A DNA stretch of 64,000 nucleotides from Mycolicibacterium llatzerense (GCF_000878195.1 NZ_JXST01000024.1:40333-104332); one strand, 5' to 3'; positions 7,742 through 16,724 are shown, counted from the first letter of the stretch. Notes: generated by a model from the letters alone, not told the origin. Made by a program: numbers and translations.

Positions 7742-7792
7742 ATGCCGATCGACATCCCCGTAACCTCCCCCGTCGCTTCGCTCGCCTCATGA
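7742..7792 (+). CDS. Leaderless 16-codon mini-ORF coupled to the exonuclease gene
   Basis: Encodes MPIDIPVTSPVASLAS. Its ATG is 6 nt after TAGGCT, so it would be the first codon of a leaderless mRNA. Its TGA overlaps the exonuclease ATG in ATGA (7789-7792), the usual form of translational coupling. The exonuclease itself has no clear ribosome-binding site, so ribosomes finishing the mini-ORF would reinitiate there. The C-terminal half is encoded by the 19-nt repeat. It is probably a translation-delivery leader; a functional peptide is not suggested. Confidence 0.5.
   Translation: MPIDIPVTSPVASLAS
7768..7786. repeat. 19-nt direct repeat, copy 2
   Basis: Identical to 7701-7719 and starting 67 nt from it. 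It ends 2 nt before the exonuclease ATG. Confidence 0.8.
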
Positions 7793-8739
7793 CCCAGCCG
7801 ATCCTGCTCCTCGACGGCGCCAGCATGTGGTTCCGCTCGTTCTTCGGGGTGCCGTCCTCGATCACGGCGCCCGACGGCCGCCCCGTCAACGCGGTCCGCG
7901 GTTTCCTCGACAACATCGCGGCCCTGGTCACCCAGCACCGCCCCGGCCGCCTCGTGGTGTGCCTGGACCTGGATTGGCGGCCGCAGTGGCGAGTCGACCT
8001 GATCCCGTCCTACAAGGCGCACCGGGTGGTCGAAGAGGTGCCGGGCGACGACCCCGACATCGAAGAGGTGCCCGACGACCTCACGCCGCAGGTCGCCATG
8101 ATCATGGAGTTGCTCGACGCGTTCGGCATCGCCACCGCGGGCGCACCGGGCTTCGAGGCCGACGACGTGCTCGGCACGCTGGCCACCCGGGAAGGGACCG
8201 ACCCGGCGATCGTGGTCAGCGGCGACCGCGACCTGCTACAGCTCGCAAGCGATGACGCGCCAGGAATCAGGGTGTTCTATATCGGCCGCGGCCTGGCCAA
8301 GGCAGTGCTCTACGGGCCCGCCGAGGTTGCCGAGACCTACGGCGTCCCGCTGGATCGTGCCGGCGCCGCGTACGCCGAGCTGGCCCTGCTGCGCGGCGAC
8401 GCGTCCGACGGGCTGCCGGGCGTCGCCGGGATCGGCGAGAAGACGGCGTCCACCCTGCTGCAGACCTATGGCTCACTCACGGCGATCGAGGCCGCCGCCC
8501 AGGACTCAGCCTCCAAAATGGCTGCGGCACAACGGAAGAAGCTGCTCGCCGCGACCGACTACATCGCTGCCGCGCTGCCCGTCGTCCGGGTGGCGACCGA
8601 TGCGCCGGTGTCCATGTCGACCGATTCGGACGCCCTGCCGCTGGTCGCCCGCGACCCGCAGCGGGTGGCCGAGCTGGCCGGCACGTACGGCGTCACCAAC
8701 TCGATCGCACGGCTCCAGAAGGCCCTGGACAAGCTGTAG
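7789..8739 (+). CDS. 5'-3' exonuclease / flap nuclease-like protein (Rv2090-like)
   Basis: 316 residues, homologous to the stand-alone 5'-3' exonuclease Rv2090, related to the N-terminal domain of DNA polymerase I. The N-terminal PIN-like domain has LLLDGAS, LVVCLDLDWRPQWR and FEADDVLGT (about 120-130) with VVSGDRDLLQL, giving the acidic metal site. The helix-hairpin-helix GLPGVAGIGEKTAS is at about 215-228. It should cut 5' flaps during Okazaki fragment processing or repair. ATG at 7789, overlapped by the stop of the mini-ORF. A strong bidirectional terminator follows. Confidence 0.9.
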   Translation: MTQPILLLDGASMWFRSFFGVPSSITAPDGRPVNAVRGFLDNIAALVTQHRPGRLVVCLDLDWRPQWRVDLIPSYKAHRVVEEVPGDDPDIEEVPDDLTPQVAMIMELLDAFGIATAGAPGFEADDVLGTLATREGTDPAIVVSGDRDLLQLASDDAPGIRVFYIGRGLAKAVLYGPAEVAETYGVPLDRAGAAYAELALLRGDASDGLPGVAGIGEKTASTLLQTYGSLTAIEAAAQDSASKMAAAQRKKLLAATDYIAAALPVVRVATDAPVSMSTDSDALPLVARDPQRVAELAGTYGVTNSIARLQKALDKL

Positions 8740-8752
8740 CTCGCGAGCAGGC

Positions 8753-8792
8753 AAAAAAAATTGCCCCTTTTCGCTTGAAAAGGGGCAATTTT
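8753..8792. terminator. Strong bidirectional intrinsic terminator
   Basis: Perfect 16-bp arms AAAATTGCCCCTTTTC and GAAAAGGGGCAATTTT around a GCTT loop (8773-8776). An A8 run on the left and a TTTT run on the right give U tracts in both directions. It separates the convergent exonuclease and DUF4333 genes. Confidence 0.93.
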
Positions 8793-8811
8793 GTGTCTGT
8801 TCGCGAGAGAC

Positions 8812-9552
8812 CTACTTCGGGCGGCCGACCTCGTAGGTGCCCTTGTCGTCCTTGAAGGTGACCTTGACGGTGCGCTTGGTGCCATCGATGTTCACGTCGC
8901 AGTCGAAGGTCTGGCCGGACTTGACCTCAGGGTCGGTGCCGTTGTTGCACTTGACGTCCTTGACGTTCTTGGCGCCGTAACCGGTGGACTCGTCGGTCAG
9001 GATCTTCTGCACGCCGGACTGCGCGGCGTTGATGTCGAGCTTGGTGGTGACGAAGAAGCCGGGCCACAGGAATCCGAGCACGCCGACGACCGCGACGATG
9101 ACGGCGGCCACGACGCCACCGATGAGCAGCAGTGCCTTGTTGGACTTCTTGCCCGCCGGAGCACCGAACTGCTGGTCGAACTGCTGACCCGCGGCGCCCT
9201 CACCGAACTGCGGCTGACCGTACTGCCCCGGCTGGCCGTACTGTCCCGGCTGCCCGTACTGCGGTTGTCCGTACTGCGGCTGCCCGTAGGCACCGGCCTG
9301 CGGGTAGCCCTGCTGCGGATAACCCGGGTATTGCTGCTGCGGATAACCCGGCACCTGCTGCGCTCCAGGCTGCGCGGCACCAGGCTGACCCGCCGGGTAC
9401 TGCTGCTGGTACTGCTCGGGGTTGTAGGCCGGCTGCTGACCCCACGCCGGGGCGGCAGTGGTCGGCTGCTCGGCGCCGGCCGCCGGCTGACCCCAAGCGG
9501 GCTGCTGACCTTGCCACTGCTGCGACGGGTCAGTTCCCTCTGGACCGCTCAT
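8812..9552 (-). CDS. DUF4333 membrane protein with Q/G/Y/P-rich cytoplasmic tail
   Basis: 246 residues. A low-complexity N-terminal half (1-130) has QPQYG, GQYGQP and PQQGYP repeats. One transmembrane helix (about 139-165, ALLLIGGVVAAVIVAVVGVL) follows. The extracytoplasmic DUF4333 domain has two cysteines (KDVKCNNG and TFDCDVNIDG) likely to form a disulfide. Rv2091c occupies the same syntenic slot. The tail resembles those of mycobacterial membrane proteins at the growing pole; function is unknown. ATG at 9552 with AGGAG 5 nt upstream. Confidence 0.88.
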   Translation of the reverse strand: MSGPEGTDPSQQWQGQQPAWGQPAAGAEQPTTAAPAWGQQPAYNPEQYQQQYPAGQPGAAQPGAQQVPGYPQQQYPGYPQQGYPQAGAYGQPQYGQPQYGQPGQYGQPGQYGQPQFGEGAAGQQFDQQFGAPAGKKSNKALLLIGGVVAAVIVAVVGVLGFLWPGFFVTTKLDINAAQSGVQKILTDESTGYGAKNVKDVKCNNGTDPEVKSGQTFDCDVNIDGTKRTVKVTFKDDKGTYEVGRPK

Positions 9553-9698
9553 CGTTTCTCCTCGGTGCTCTCCCCTACCCGGATGTCACTGACTCCGGGG
9601 TGCTGGTCAACCACACTACCGGTGCAACCGTTTGTGGATGACCTGCACAGTCTTCCGCGGCGCGCGTGTCTGGCCATCAGCTGGCGAACGCTCGGCCT

Positions 9699-9710
9699 TA
9701 CTCTCGCGGT
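9699..9710 (+). promoter_or_regulatory. Leaderless -10 of the MBL-fold gene
   Basis: TACTCT (9699-9704), 6 nt, ATG at 9711. It supports that start over an ATG 15 codons upstream. Confidence 0.5.
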
Positions 9711-10589
9711 ATGACGGACCAAATCCGGCTCGGCAATGCCACCTTGACCCGCGTCGCGGAAGCCCAGGTGCAGATCCCCACGTCACTGTGGCCGTCGACG
9801 CCGCCGGAGGCCTGGCACGCCGAGGCCGACCTGCTGGCCCCGCGGTTCTGGAACCCCGAGACCGACCTGTTCCGCATCGCCATTCAAAGCTGGGTACTGC
9901 AGGTCGACGGGCTGACCATCGTCATCGACACCGGCGCGGGCAACGACCGGCACCGGCCGCACATGCCGCCGCTCGATCACCTCAGCACGCCGTTCCTCGA
10001 CAACATGCGGGCGGCCGGAATCGACCCGGGCGGCGTCGACGTCGTCCTCAACACACACCTGCACACCGACCATGTCGGCTGGAACACCCAACTGGTCGAC
10101 GGCGCCTGGGCGCCGACGTTCCCGAACGCCCGCTACCTGATGCCCGAGGCGGACCACCGGTTCTTCGCGCCCGACAACCCCGACACCACCGACGAGATGC
10201 GAACGGTGTTCGAGGACAGCGTCATCCCCGTGGCCGACCAGACGGAGCTGTTCTCCGGTGACTACCAACTGAGCGATTCGGTATGGCTGCGCCCGGCGCC
10301 CGGCCACACGCCCGGGTCGTCGGTGCTGTGGCTGGATGCCGGCAAGCCGGCCGTGTTCGTCGGCGACCTGACACATTGCCCGATCCAGATTCCCCGGCCC
10401 GATGATCCGTGCGCCTACGACGTCAACGCGGCCGAGGCCACCGTCACCCGCAAGCGGGTGTTCACCGAGGCCTCGCGGCGGCGGGCGGCCGTGGTCCCGG
10501 CGCACTATGCGGGCCATGGCGGCGCCACCATCGTGGCGCGCGGTGACCGGTTCATGGTCGATGACTGGCTGGATCTGGGCCTGGCCTGA
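9711..10589 (+). CDS. Metallo-beta-lactamase-fold hydrolase
   Basis: 292 residues. The zinc site is clear: THLHTDHVGW (HxHxDH, about residues 116-122), PGHTPGS, FVGDLTH and PAHYAGHG supply the remaining ligands. An IDTGAGND turn precedes them. It is closest to the lactonase/parathion-hydrolase-like branch rather than to true beta-lactamases; the substrate is unknown. No signal peptide, so it is cytoplasmic. It stands alone on the plus strand, converging on helY with a 15-nt gap, and is not part of the M. tuberculosis Rv2091c-Rv2092c junction as I know it. Confidence 0.85.
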   Translation: MTDQIRLGNATLTRVAEAQVQIPTSLWPSTPPEAWHAEADLLAPRFWNPETDLFRIAIQSWVLQVDGLTIVIDTGAGNDRHRPHMPPLDHLSTPFLDNMRAAGIDPGGVDVVLNTHLHTDHVGWNTQLVDGAWAPTFPNARYLMPEADHRFFAPDNPDTTDEMRTVFEDSVIPVADQTELFSGDYQLSDSVWLRPAPGHTPGSSVLWLDAGKPAVFVGDLTHCPIQIPRPDDPCAYDVNAAEATVTRKRVFTEASRRRAAVVPAHYAGHGGATIVARGDRFMVDDWLDLGLA

Positions 10590-10604
10590 CAGTCACCGGC
10601 GAAG

Positions 10605-13463
10605 TTACATGCTGTCGATCGCCACGACGCCGCGCCGTACCGCCCCGATGGCCCGCTTGGCAGTCACCCGCAGCTGCGGTGACGGCGCGGCGAGCCGCAC
10701 CTGGTCCAGCAGATCCAGTACCTGACGGCACCAGCGCACGAAATCGCCTGCGGGCAAAGCATTTCCGTTGCCATTGTCGGACATCAGCAGCGCCGCGGTC
10801 AGATCGCCGTACGTCGCCCAGCTGTGCATGGCGGCCACGAAACCACCATCGGGTTCACGGCTGAACGGCAGCCGGTGCCGGCGTTCATCGCCGTGGATGT
10901 CGGTCCACAGCCGGCGGGTCTTGGCCAGCGCGCGGCGCACCTCGTCGGTGGCCTGCTCGGCGCCCGGCGGCACCGTGGGGCCGTCACCACGTGACTCGAA
11001 GAGCACCGACGACAGCACCGCGGCCAGTTCGGCCGGATTCAGACCGTCCCACACGCCGCCGCGCAGACACTCGGCGACCAGCAGGTCGCTCTCGCTGTAG
11101 ATCCGGGCCAGCAGCCGGCCGTCGTCGGTCACCGCCGGTTCGCCGTCGGCGCCTTCGATGAAGCCACGCTCGCTGAGCAGCGACACGATCCGGTCGAAGG
11201 TGCGGGCCAGCGAGTTGGTGGCCGCGGCGACCTTCTGCTGGGTCTGGTCGTTGTCGCGTTCGATGCGTAGATAGCGTTCGGCCGCACGCACTTTCGCCTC
11301 GCGGTCGGGCAGCTGATGCGCGGGGTGACGGCGCATCTGCTCCCGCAGACCGGCGAGCTCCGGGTCGATGTCCGGTGTCTCGTCAGCAGAACCGCGACTG
11401 CGGCGCACCGATGGCACGTCCAGGGCGTCGGCCGCCCTCAGCAGCGCCGATGCCAGATCACGGCGCACCTTCGGTTGCCGGTGTTCCACCCGCTTGGGCA
11501 GGGACATGCTGCCCAGACGCTGCGACGTCCCGGCGTAGTCGGCAGCGGAAATCCTTCCCGCCCAACGATGTTCGGTCAGCACCAGCGGACGCGGATCGTC
11601 GGCGTCGAAAGCCTCCTCCAGCACCACGGCCAGGCCACTGCGGCGGCCGAGACCGATGGCGATGACGTCGCCACGCTTCAGCGCGGCCAATGCGTCGTTG
11701 ATGCCCTTGCGCCGCGTCAAGCGGCCGGCTCGAGACTGCGCCCGTTCACGTTCGGTGATGGTCGCGCGCAGCCGGGCGTACTCGAGCACGGAGTTCCAAT
11801 CGACACCCTGCGCTGAATCCGAACTCTCGCGTTGCTCGGCTGCAATCTCGGCGAGCATCCGCTCACCGCGCTTGATGCCGCGCACCAGCCCGGTCACCGA
11901 CCGGTCCGCCTGGTACTGCGCGAAGGACTGCTCGAGCAGTCGGTGCGCCGCCGCCGGCGTCATGTGCTGAACCAGGTTGATGGTCATGTTGTAGGACGGC
12001 GCAAAGGAACTGCGCAGCGGGAACGTTCGGGTCGACGCCAGGCCGGCGACCTGGGCAGGATCGGCCATCTCGTCGGTGGCATGCCACAACACGACGGCGT
12101 GGCCCTCGATGTCGATGCCGCGGCGCCCGGCGCGTCCGGTCAGCTGGGTGTACTCCCCCGGCGTCAACGGGGCGTGCTGCTCGCCGTTGTACTTGACCAG
12201 CCGTTCCAGCACGACGGTGCGGGCCGGCATGTTGATGCCCAAAGCCAGTGTCTCCGTGGCGAAGACGGCTTTCACCAGACCTGCGGTGAACAACTCCTCG
12301 ACGGTGTGCCGGAACACCGGCAACAGTCCGGCGTGGTGGGCGGCCAGGCCGCGCAGCAGGCCTTCGCGCCATTCGTGATAGTCGAGCACCACCAGATCGG
12401 ACTCGGCCAGATCGGCACACCGGCGGTCGATGATCTCGGCGATGCGGTCGCGTTCGGCCTTGTTGGTCAGGCGCACCGCGGAACGCAGGCACTGCTTGAC
12501 CGCGGCATCGCACCCGGCGCGGGAGAACACGAACGTGATGGCCGGCAGCAGCCCGGCCTGGTCCAGCGTGCCGATGACGTCGGGCCGGCTCGGTGGCCGG
12601 TACATCGCGGGCCGGCCGCCGGAACGTCCGCGCCCGTCTCCGCTGCGTCCCCGGGGCTGCCAGTCCATGAGCCGGTCCGCCTCGCGACGATGCGCGATGT
12701 GCCGCAACAACTCCGGATCGACGCGGGCCCTACCCTTGCCGCCACCCTTGCCTCCGTCGACGCCCTTGGACAGGTCGAACAGGTCGAAGAGCCGCTTGCC
12801 CACCAGCATGTGCTGCCACAGCGGCACCGGGCGGTGTTCATCGACGACGACGGTCGTGTCACCGCGAACAGTCTGAATCCAGCCGCCGAACTCCTCGGCG
12901 TTACTCACCGTCGCCGACAGGCTGACCAGCCGGACCTCGTCGGGCAAATGCAGGATCACTTCCTCCCACACCGCGCCGCGCATGCGGTCGGCCAGGAAGT
13001 GCACCTCGTCCATCACCACATAGGCCAGTCCGTGCAGTGCATGCGAATCGGCGTAGAGCATGTTGCGCAGCACTTCGGTGGTCATCACCACGATGTCCGC
13101 GTCACCGTTGATCGCCTGGTCGCCGGTGAGCAGGCCGATGCGTTCGGGTCCGTAGCGGGCCACCAGATCGTTGTGCTTCTGGTTGCTCAGCGCCTTGATC
13201 GGCGTGGTGTAGAAGCACTTCCGCCCGGCGGCCAACGCCAGATGCACCGCGAACTCGCCGACGACGGTCTTGCCGGCACCGGTCGGGGCACAGACCAGGA
13301 CACCGCGACCGTTCTCGAGCGCGATGCAGGCGTTGGTCTGAAAGGGGTCAAGGGTGAACGACAGGCCCGCGGCGAAGTCGCGCAGCTGAGGACCCGGCTC
13401 GACGTCAGGCGCCGGTGTGGACTCTGGCGGCACCGCCGCCTGCGACTCAGGTGGCGTCGTCAT
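10605..13463 (-). CDS. helY: ATP-dependent Ski2/Mtr4-type helicase HelY
   Basis: 952 residues. The superfamily 2 motifs are in order: Q-like FQTNAC, Walker A APTGAGKT (about 58-65), TTPIKALSNQK, DEVH at about 150 with HFLADRMRG, SLSATVSN, and motif VI QLTGRAGRRG. A Ski2-like C-terminal DSHCT region follows. A Gly-rich linker (KGGGKGRAR) and the basic PRGRSGDGRGRSGGRPA stretch lie between the RecA domains. It acts on RNA or RNA:DNA; its precise role in mycobacteria is not settled. Last gene of pafA-pafB-pafC-tatA-tatC-helY, overlapping tatC by 17 nt. Confidence 0.95.
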   Translation of the reverse strand: MTTPPESQAAVPPESTPAPDVEPGPQLRDFAAGLSFTLDPFQTNACIALENGRGVLVCAPTGAGKTVVGEFAVHLALAAGRKCFYTTPIKALSNQKHNDLVARYGPERIGLLTGDQAINGDADIVVMTTEVLRNMLYADSHALHGLAYVVMDEVHFLADRMRGAVWEEVILHLPDEVRLVSLSATVSNAEEFGGWIQTVRGDTTVVVDEHRPVPLWQHMLVGKRLFDLFDLSKGVDGGKGGGKGRARVDPELLRHIAHRREADRLMDWQPRGRSGDGRGRSGGRPAMYRPPSRPDVIGTLDQAGLLPAITFVFSRAGCDAAVKQCLRSAVRLTNKAERDRIAEIIDRRCADLAESDLVVLDYHEWREGLLRGLAAHHAGLLPVFRHTVEELFTAGLVKAVFATETLALGINMPARTVVLERLVKYNGEQHAPLTPGEYTQLTGRAGRRGIDIEGHAVVLWHATDEMADPAQVAGLASTRTFPLRSSFAPSYNMTINLVQHMTPAAAHRLLEQSFAQYQADRSVTGLVRGIKRGERMLAEIAAEQRESSDSAQGVDWNSVLEYARLRATITERERAQSRAGRLTRRKGINDALAALKRGDVIAIGLGRRSGLAVVLEEAFDADDPRPLVLTEHRWAGRISAADYAGTSQRLGSMSLPKRVEHRQPKVRRDLASALLRAADALDVPSVRRSRGSADETPDIDPELAGLREQMRRHPAHQLPDREAKVRAAERYLRIERDNDQTQQKVAAATNSLARTFDRIVSLLSERGFIEGADGEPAVTDDGRLLARIYSESDLLVAECLRGGVWDGLNPAELAAVLSSVLFESRGDGPTVPPGAEQATDEVRRALAKTRRLWTDIHGDERRHRLPFSREPDGGFVAAMHSWATYGDLTAALLMSDNGNGNALPAGDFVRWCRQVLDLLDQVRLAAPSPQLRVTAKRAIGAVRRGVVAIDSM

Positions 13464-14394
13464 CGATGGTCAGCCGGGTCGGAGTAGGCACGGCAGAAGG
13501 CGCATCGATGGGTTCGACCGACCCGATCGGGGCGGCCTCGTCGTCGGGAACAGCCTCGGCCTCGCGCCGGGCCTTGCGCCGGTCATGCCACCGGGCCACC
13601 TGGATCGACATTTCCAGCAGCACGGTCAACGCCAGCGACAGCGCCAGCATGGAGAACGGATCCGAGCCGGGTGTCACGAACGCGGCGAAGACGAACAGGC
13701 CGAAGATCAGCCCGCGGCGCCAGGCCTTGAGCTTCTCGTAGGTGAGCACCCCGACCATGTTCAGCATGATGATCAGCAGCGGGAACTCGAAGCTGATGCC
13801 GAACACGACCAGCAGGTTGATCAGGAAGCCGAAGTACTGGTCACCGGACAATGCGGTGATCTGCACGTCGCTGCCGACGGTCAGCAGGAACGACAACGCC
13901 GTCGACAGCACCACGTAGGCCAGGACCGAGCCCGACACGAACAGCAGCGCACCGACGCCCACGAACAGCGACGCGAAGCGCCGTTCCTTCTTGTACAGGC
14001 CAGGGGTGATGAACGCCCAGATCTGGTACAGCCAGACGGGGCAGGCCAGGATGATGCCCGCCGCCATGCCGACCTTGAGGCGCAGCATGAACTGATCGAA
14101 CGGCGCGGTGGCCAGCAGTCGACACTCCCCGTCCGGGGCGATCGACGCGCGCGACGACGCCGGCAGCGAGCAGTACGGGCCGCGCAGCCAGTCACCGAGG
14201 CTGGGGAATCCGAAGAAGCCGTGCCCGTACCAGAGGAAGCCGACGACGGTCGTCAACAGGACCGCGATGACCGCGATCAGCAACCGTGTCCGCAGCTCCT
14301 CGAGGTGATCGACGAGCGACATGGTGCCGTCAGGATTGACCCGCGACCGTCGACGGCGCGGGTCAAGCTTTCGGAAGATTCCAGATGCTGGCAC
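13447..14394 (-). CDS. tatC: Twin-arginine translocase subunit TatC
   Basis: 315 residues with six predicted membrane helices. The family signatures are MSLVDHLEELRTRL near residue 25 (cytosolic, binds the RR signal) and FDQFMLRLKVG before helix 2. The 24-residue N-terminal extension RKLDPRRRRSRVNPDG matches M. tuberculosis TatC. The charged C-terminal tail is cytosolic. With TatA it exports folded proteins bearing an RR signal; the cupin at 18653 looks like a local substrate. It follows tatA by 61 nt and overlaps helY. Confidence 0.96.
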   Translation of the reverse strand: MPASGIFRKLDPRRRRSRVNPDGTMSLVDHLEELRTRLLIAVIAVLLTTVVGFLWYGHGFFGFPSLGDWLRGPYCSLPASSRASIAPDGECRLLATAPFDQFMLRLKVGMAAGIILACPVWLYQIWAFITPGLYKKERRFASLFVGVGALLFVSGSVLAYVVLSTALSFLLTVGSDVQITALSGDQYFGFLINLLVVFGISFEFPLLIIMLNMVGVLTYEKLKAWRRGLIFGLFVFAAFVTPGSDPFSMLALSLALTVLLEMSIQVARWHDRRKARREAEAVPDDEAAPIGSVEPIDAPSAVPTPTRLTIDDDAT

Positions 14395-14455
14395 GTGAGT
14401 ATGAGAGGAGCCGACCGCCGCGGGCGCTGGCCTGCGGCGGGATCACGGCAAAAGG

Positions 14456-14713
14456 TCAGGCCGGGTGCTTGTCCGCGGCATCCGGCGCTGCCTGCGGTGC
14501 AGGTGCCGGGTTCTCGACGCGTTCAGCAGTGATGGGACGCGGAGCCGCTGACTGCTCCGACGTGCTGTCCGACTGCATTTCCTTCAACTCGGACTTGAAG
14601 ATGCGCATCGACTTGCCAAGCGAACGCGCGGCGTCCGGCAGCTTCTTCGCGCCGAAGAGCAGCACGAACACCGCGATGACGATCAACCAGTGCCACGGTT
14701 GCAAACCGCCCAA
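14456..14713 (-). CDS. tatA: Twin-arginine translocase subunit TatA
   Basis: 85 residues. One N-terminal membrane helix (WHWLIVIAVFVLLFG) is followed by the hinge FGAKKLPDAARSLG, an amphipathic helix with acidic residues (KSELKEMQSD), and a disordered Ala/Pro tail. TatA oligomers form the Tat pore. It sits between pafC and tatC, the same order as M. tuberculosis Rv2095c-Rv2094c-Rv2093c. Confidence 0.96.
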   Translation of the reverse strand: MGGLQPWHWLIVIAVFVLLFGAKKLPDAARSLGKSMRIFKSELKEMQSDSTSEQSAAPRPITAERVENPAPAPQAAPDAADKHPA

Positions 14714-14744
14714 TTTGGGTCACCTCCAGAAGTTGAGGCCGAGT

Positions 14745-15725
14745 CTACTCGCCAAGGCCGGGTTCATACGCCGCCAGCGCCGCCACCGCGGACTCGCGCA
14801 CGCGGTCGGCGAGCGCGGGCGGGTCAAGGACTCGGACCGCCGAACCGAAACCGAGGACGAAACGGGCCATCCACTCGTCCGACGCGTAGGTCATGGTGGC
14901 TTCCCAGCTGCCGTCGGGAATCTCCCGCTGCACTGCCAGCGGGTAGTAGTCGAACATCCACGACGCGGACACGTCGATCAGCAGTGTCGCCACGGGCAGC
15001 GCCGGATCCGCGGTGTCGGCGGAGAACAGTGACGTGTCGGGCCCGGCCTGCACGGCGGGCGCCGGCGGTGCGGCCGGTTCGTCCAGGGCGGTGGCGTCGA
15101 CGATGCGGTCGAAGCGGAACAGCCGCACGCCCTCGGCGGTGCGGCACCACGCCTCCAGGTAGCTGTGGTCGCCGATCAGGGCCACCCGGATCGGGTCGAC
15201 GGTGCGCTGCGAGACGGTGTCATGCGAAGCCGAGTGGTACTCGAGGGACAACGCCCGCTTGTCCCGGACCGCGGCCCGCACCACCGCGGTGGCCTTGTTC
15301 TCGGCATCGCCGGTGATATCGGGGGCCGGCACCGACGCCGCGATCGCTCCGGCAGTGCCGGCGGCGGCCTCGATCTTGGCGATCACGCTGCGCGCCACGT
15401 CGGGGTCGACGACACCGGGCACGTCGACGAGCGCCCGCAGCGCCATCAGCACACCGGTGGCCTCCGGTGAGGTGAGGCGCAGCGCCCGGTCCATCCCGGC
15501 CGAGAAGATCACCTCGATGGTGTCGCCCTCGAAGTCCAGGTCGATCAGGTCGCCGGGGAGCCCGCCGGGCAGGCCGCACATCCACAGCTGGTTGAGATCG
15601 GCCAGCAGTTGCTTGCGGGTCACGCCCAGTTCGGCGGCCGCCTCGTCGTGGCTGATCTGCGGGTTCGCCTGGAAATACGGAACCATGTTCAAGAGCCGCA
15701 CCAAGCGGTTCGACACGTTACTCAT
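14745..15725 (-). CDS. pafC: PafC, WYL-domain DNA-damage regulator subunit
   Basis: 326 residues. An N-terminal winged helix (SNRLVRLLNMVPYFQ... ISHDEAAAELGVTRKQLLADLNQLWMCG) is followed by a WYL domain (about 145-215) and a C-terminal WCX region ending ALAAYEPGLGE. With PafB it forms the transcription activator of the LexA-independent DNA-damage regulon in mycobacteria. ATG at 15725 overlaps the pafB stop (ATGA), so the two are translated in stoichiometric coupling. Putative targets in this window are ligA, both 13E12 genes and the RecB-family nuclease. Confidence 0.95.
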   Translation of the reverse strand: MSNVSNRLVRLLNMVPYFQANPQISHDEAAAELGVTRKQLLADLNQLWMCGLPGGLPGDLIDLDFEGDTIEVIFSAGMDRALRLTSPEATGVLMALRALVDVPGVVDPDVARSVIAKIEAAAGTAGAIAASVPAPDITGDAENKATAVVRAAVRDKRALSLEYHSASHDTVSQRTVDPIRVALIGDHSYLEAWCRTAEGVRLFRFDRIVDATALDEPAAPPAPAVQAGPDTSLFSADTADPALPVATLLIDVSASWMFDYYPLAVQREIPDGSWEATMTYASDEWMARFVLGFGSAVRVLDPPALADRVRESAVAALAAYEPGLGE

Positions 15726-16711
15726 GCGCCCTCCCCCGCCTGCGCCCGCAGCCGGCCGATCACATTGTCCCGCAATGATTCCGGCTCCAGCACCACGGCG
15801 TCGGCGCCGTAACCGGCGACCTCGCGGGCCAGCCGGTCGACCATGCCGATGTCGACGACGACCTCGTCGCCGCCGCGCCCATTGCGCGCACTGGGTGTGG
15901 TGCTGACGGCCTGCCGGCGCAGTGCCGTCCCCCGGCCGTCGGCCACCCAGATCCGGGCCAGCTCACCGGCCGGCCATTCGGCGACCGCCCGGTGCACGAT
16001 GTCGCGCAGGTTGACCCCGTCCGGCCGGGTGACGGCGCGGTCGGGTCCCACCGCACGGACACCGTCGCCGATGCGCGATACCCGGAAGGTGCGCGCCGCG
16101 TTGCGGTCCCGATCGTGCCCGACGACGTACCACCGGCCGCGGTAGGTGACCACGCCCCACGGCTCGAGAGTGCGGTCGATGTACGGCGCGCTCCGGTTGG
16201 GTCGATGCGCGAACTGCACAGCTCGTCCGGAGTCGATGGCGGACAACAGGATTCCCAGCGCCTCCTCCGAGCCCCGCAGGCCCGGGGCGGCTCCGGTGGT
16301 GATCGCGACGCCGGCGTCGGACGCGTCGACGTCCACCCCCGCGGCCCGCAGTTTGAGCAGCGCGCTCTGGGTGGCGGTCACCATCTCCTGCGACTCCCAG
16401 AGCTGCGTGGCGATGGCGACGACGGCTGCTTCATCACCGGTCAGCTCGACAGGCGGCAACTCGTACGCGGTGCGATTGATGCGGTAGCCGTCGTTGACGT
16501 CCATCATCGAGGCGCGGCCGGTCTCCAGCGGGATGCCGAGATCGCGCAGCTCGTTCTTGTCCCGTTCGAACATGCGGGAGAACGCTTCGTCGGTCGGCGG
16601 GTCCTGGTAGCCGGTGACGTTGGCCCGGATCTGCTCCGCGGACAGATAACTACGGGTGGACAGGAGCGCAATGACGAGGTTCATCAACCGCTCTACCTTG
16701 GACGTCGCCAC
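15722..16711 (-). CDS. pafB: PafB, WYL-domain DNA-damage regulator subunit
   Basis: 329 residues from GTG at 16711 (VATSKVERLMNLVIALL). The winged helix with AFSRMFERDKNELRDLGIPLE is near residues 45-65. The WYL core includes VQFAHRPN, YIDRTLEPWGVVTYRGRWYVVGHDRDR and TFRVSRIGDGV. A TTG two codons upstream is possible, but the GTG matches the M. tuberculosis N-terminus and lies 7 nt after a TAGTCT -10. It is 69 nt downstream of pafA, so it can be read from pafA and from its own promoter. It partners PafC. Confidence 0.94.
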   Translation of the reverse strand: MATSKVERLMNLVIALLSTRSYLSAEQIRANVTGYQDPPTDEAFSRMFERDKNELRDLGIPLETGRASMMDVNDGYRINRTAYELPPVELTGDEAAVVAIATQLWESQEMVTATQSALLKLRAAGVDVDASDAGVAITTGAAPGLRGSEEALGILLSAIDSGRAVQFAHRPNRSAPYIDRTLEPWGVVTYRGRWYVVGHDRDRNAARTFRVSRIGDGVRAVGPDRAVTRPDGVNLRDIVHRAVAEWPAGELARIWVADGRGTALRRQAVSTTPSARNGRGGDEVVVDIGMVDRLAREVAGYGADAVVLEPESLRDNVIGRLRAQAGEGA

Positions 16712-16724
16712 GCCCAACAGACTA
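16712..16724 (-). promoter_or_regulatory. Probable internal leaderless promoter of pafBC
   Basis: TAGTCT on the minus strand (16719-16724) is 7 nt before the GTG of pafB, in the pafA-pafB gap. It suggests pafBC can be expressed without pafA. Confidence 0.45.

Noticed and set aside
9301..9420. Tandem DNA repeat or CRISPR-like array
   Set aside because: It is the coding repeat of the QPQYG/GYPQQ tail in the DUF4333 protein; there are no unique spacers.
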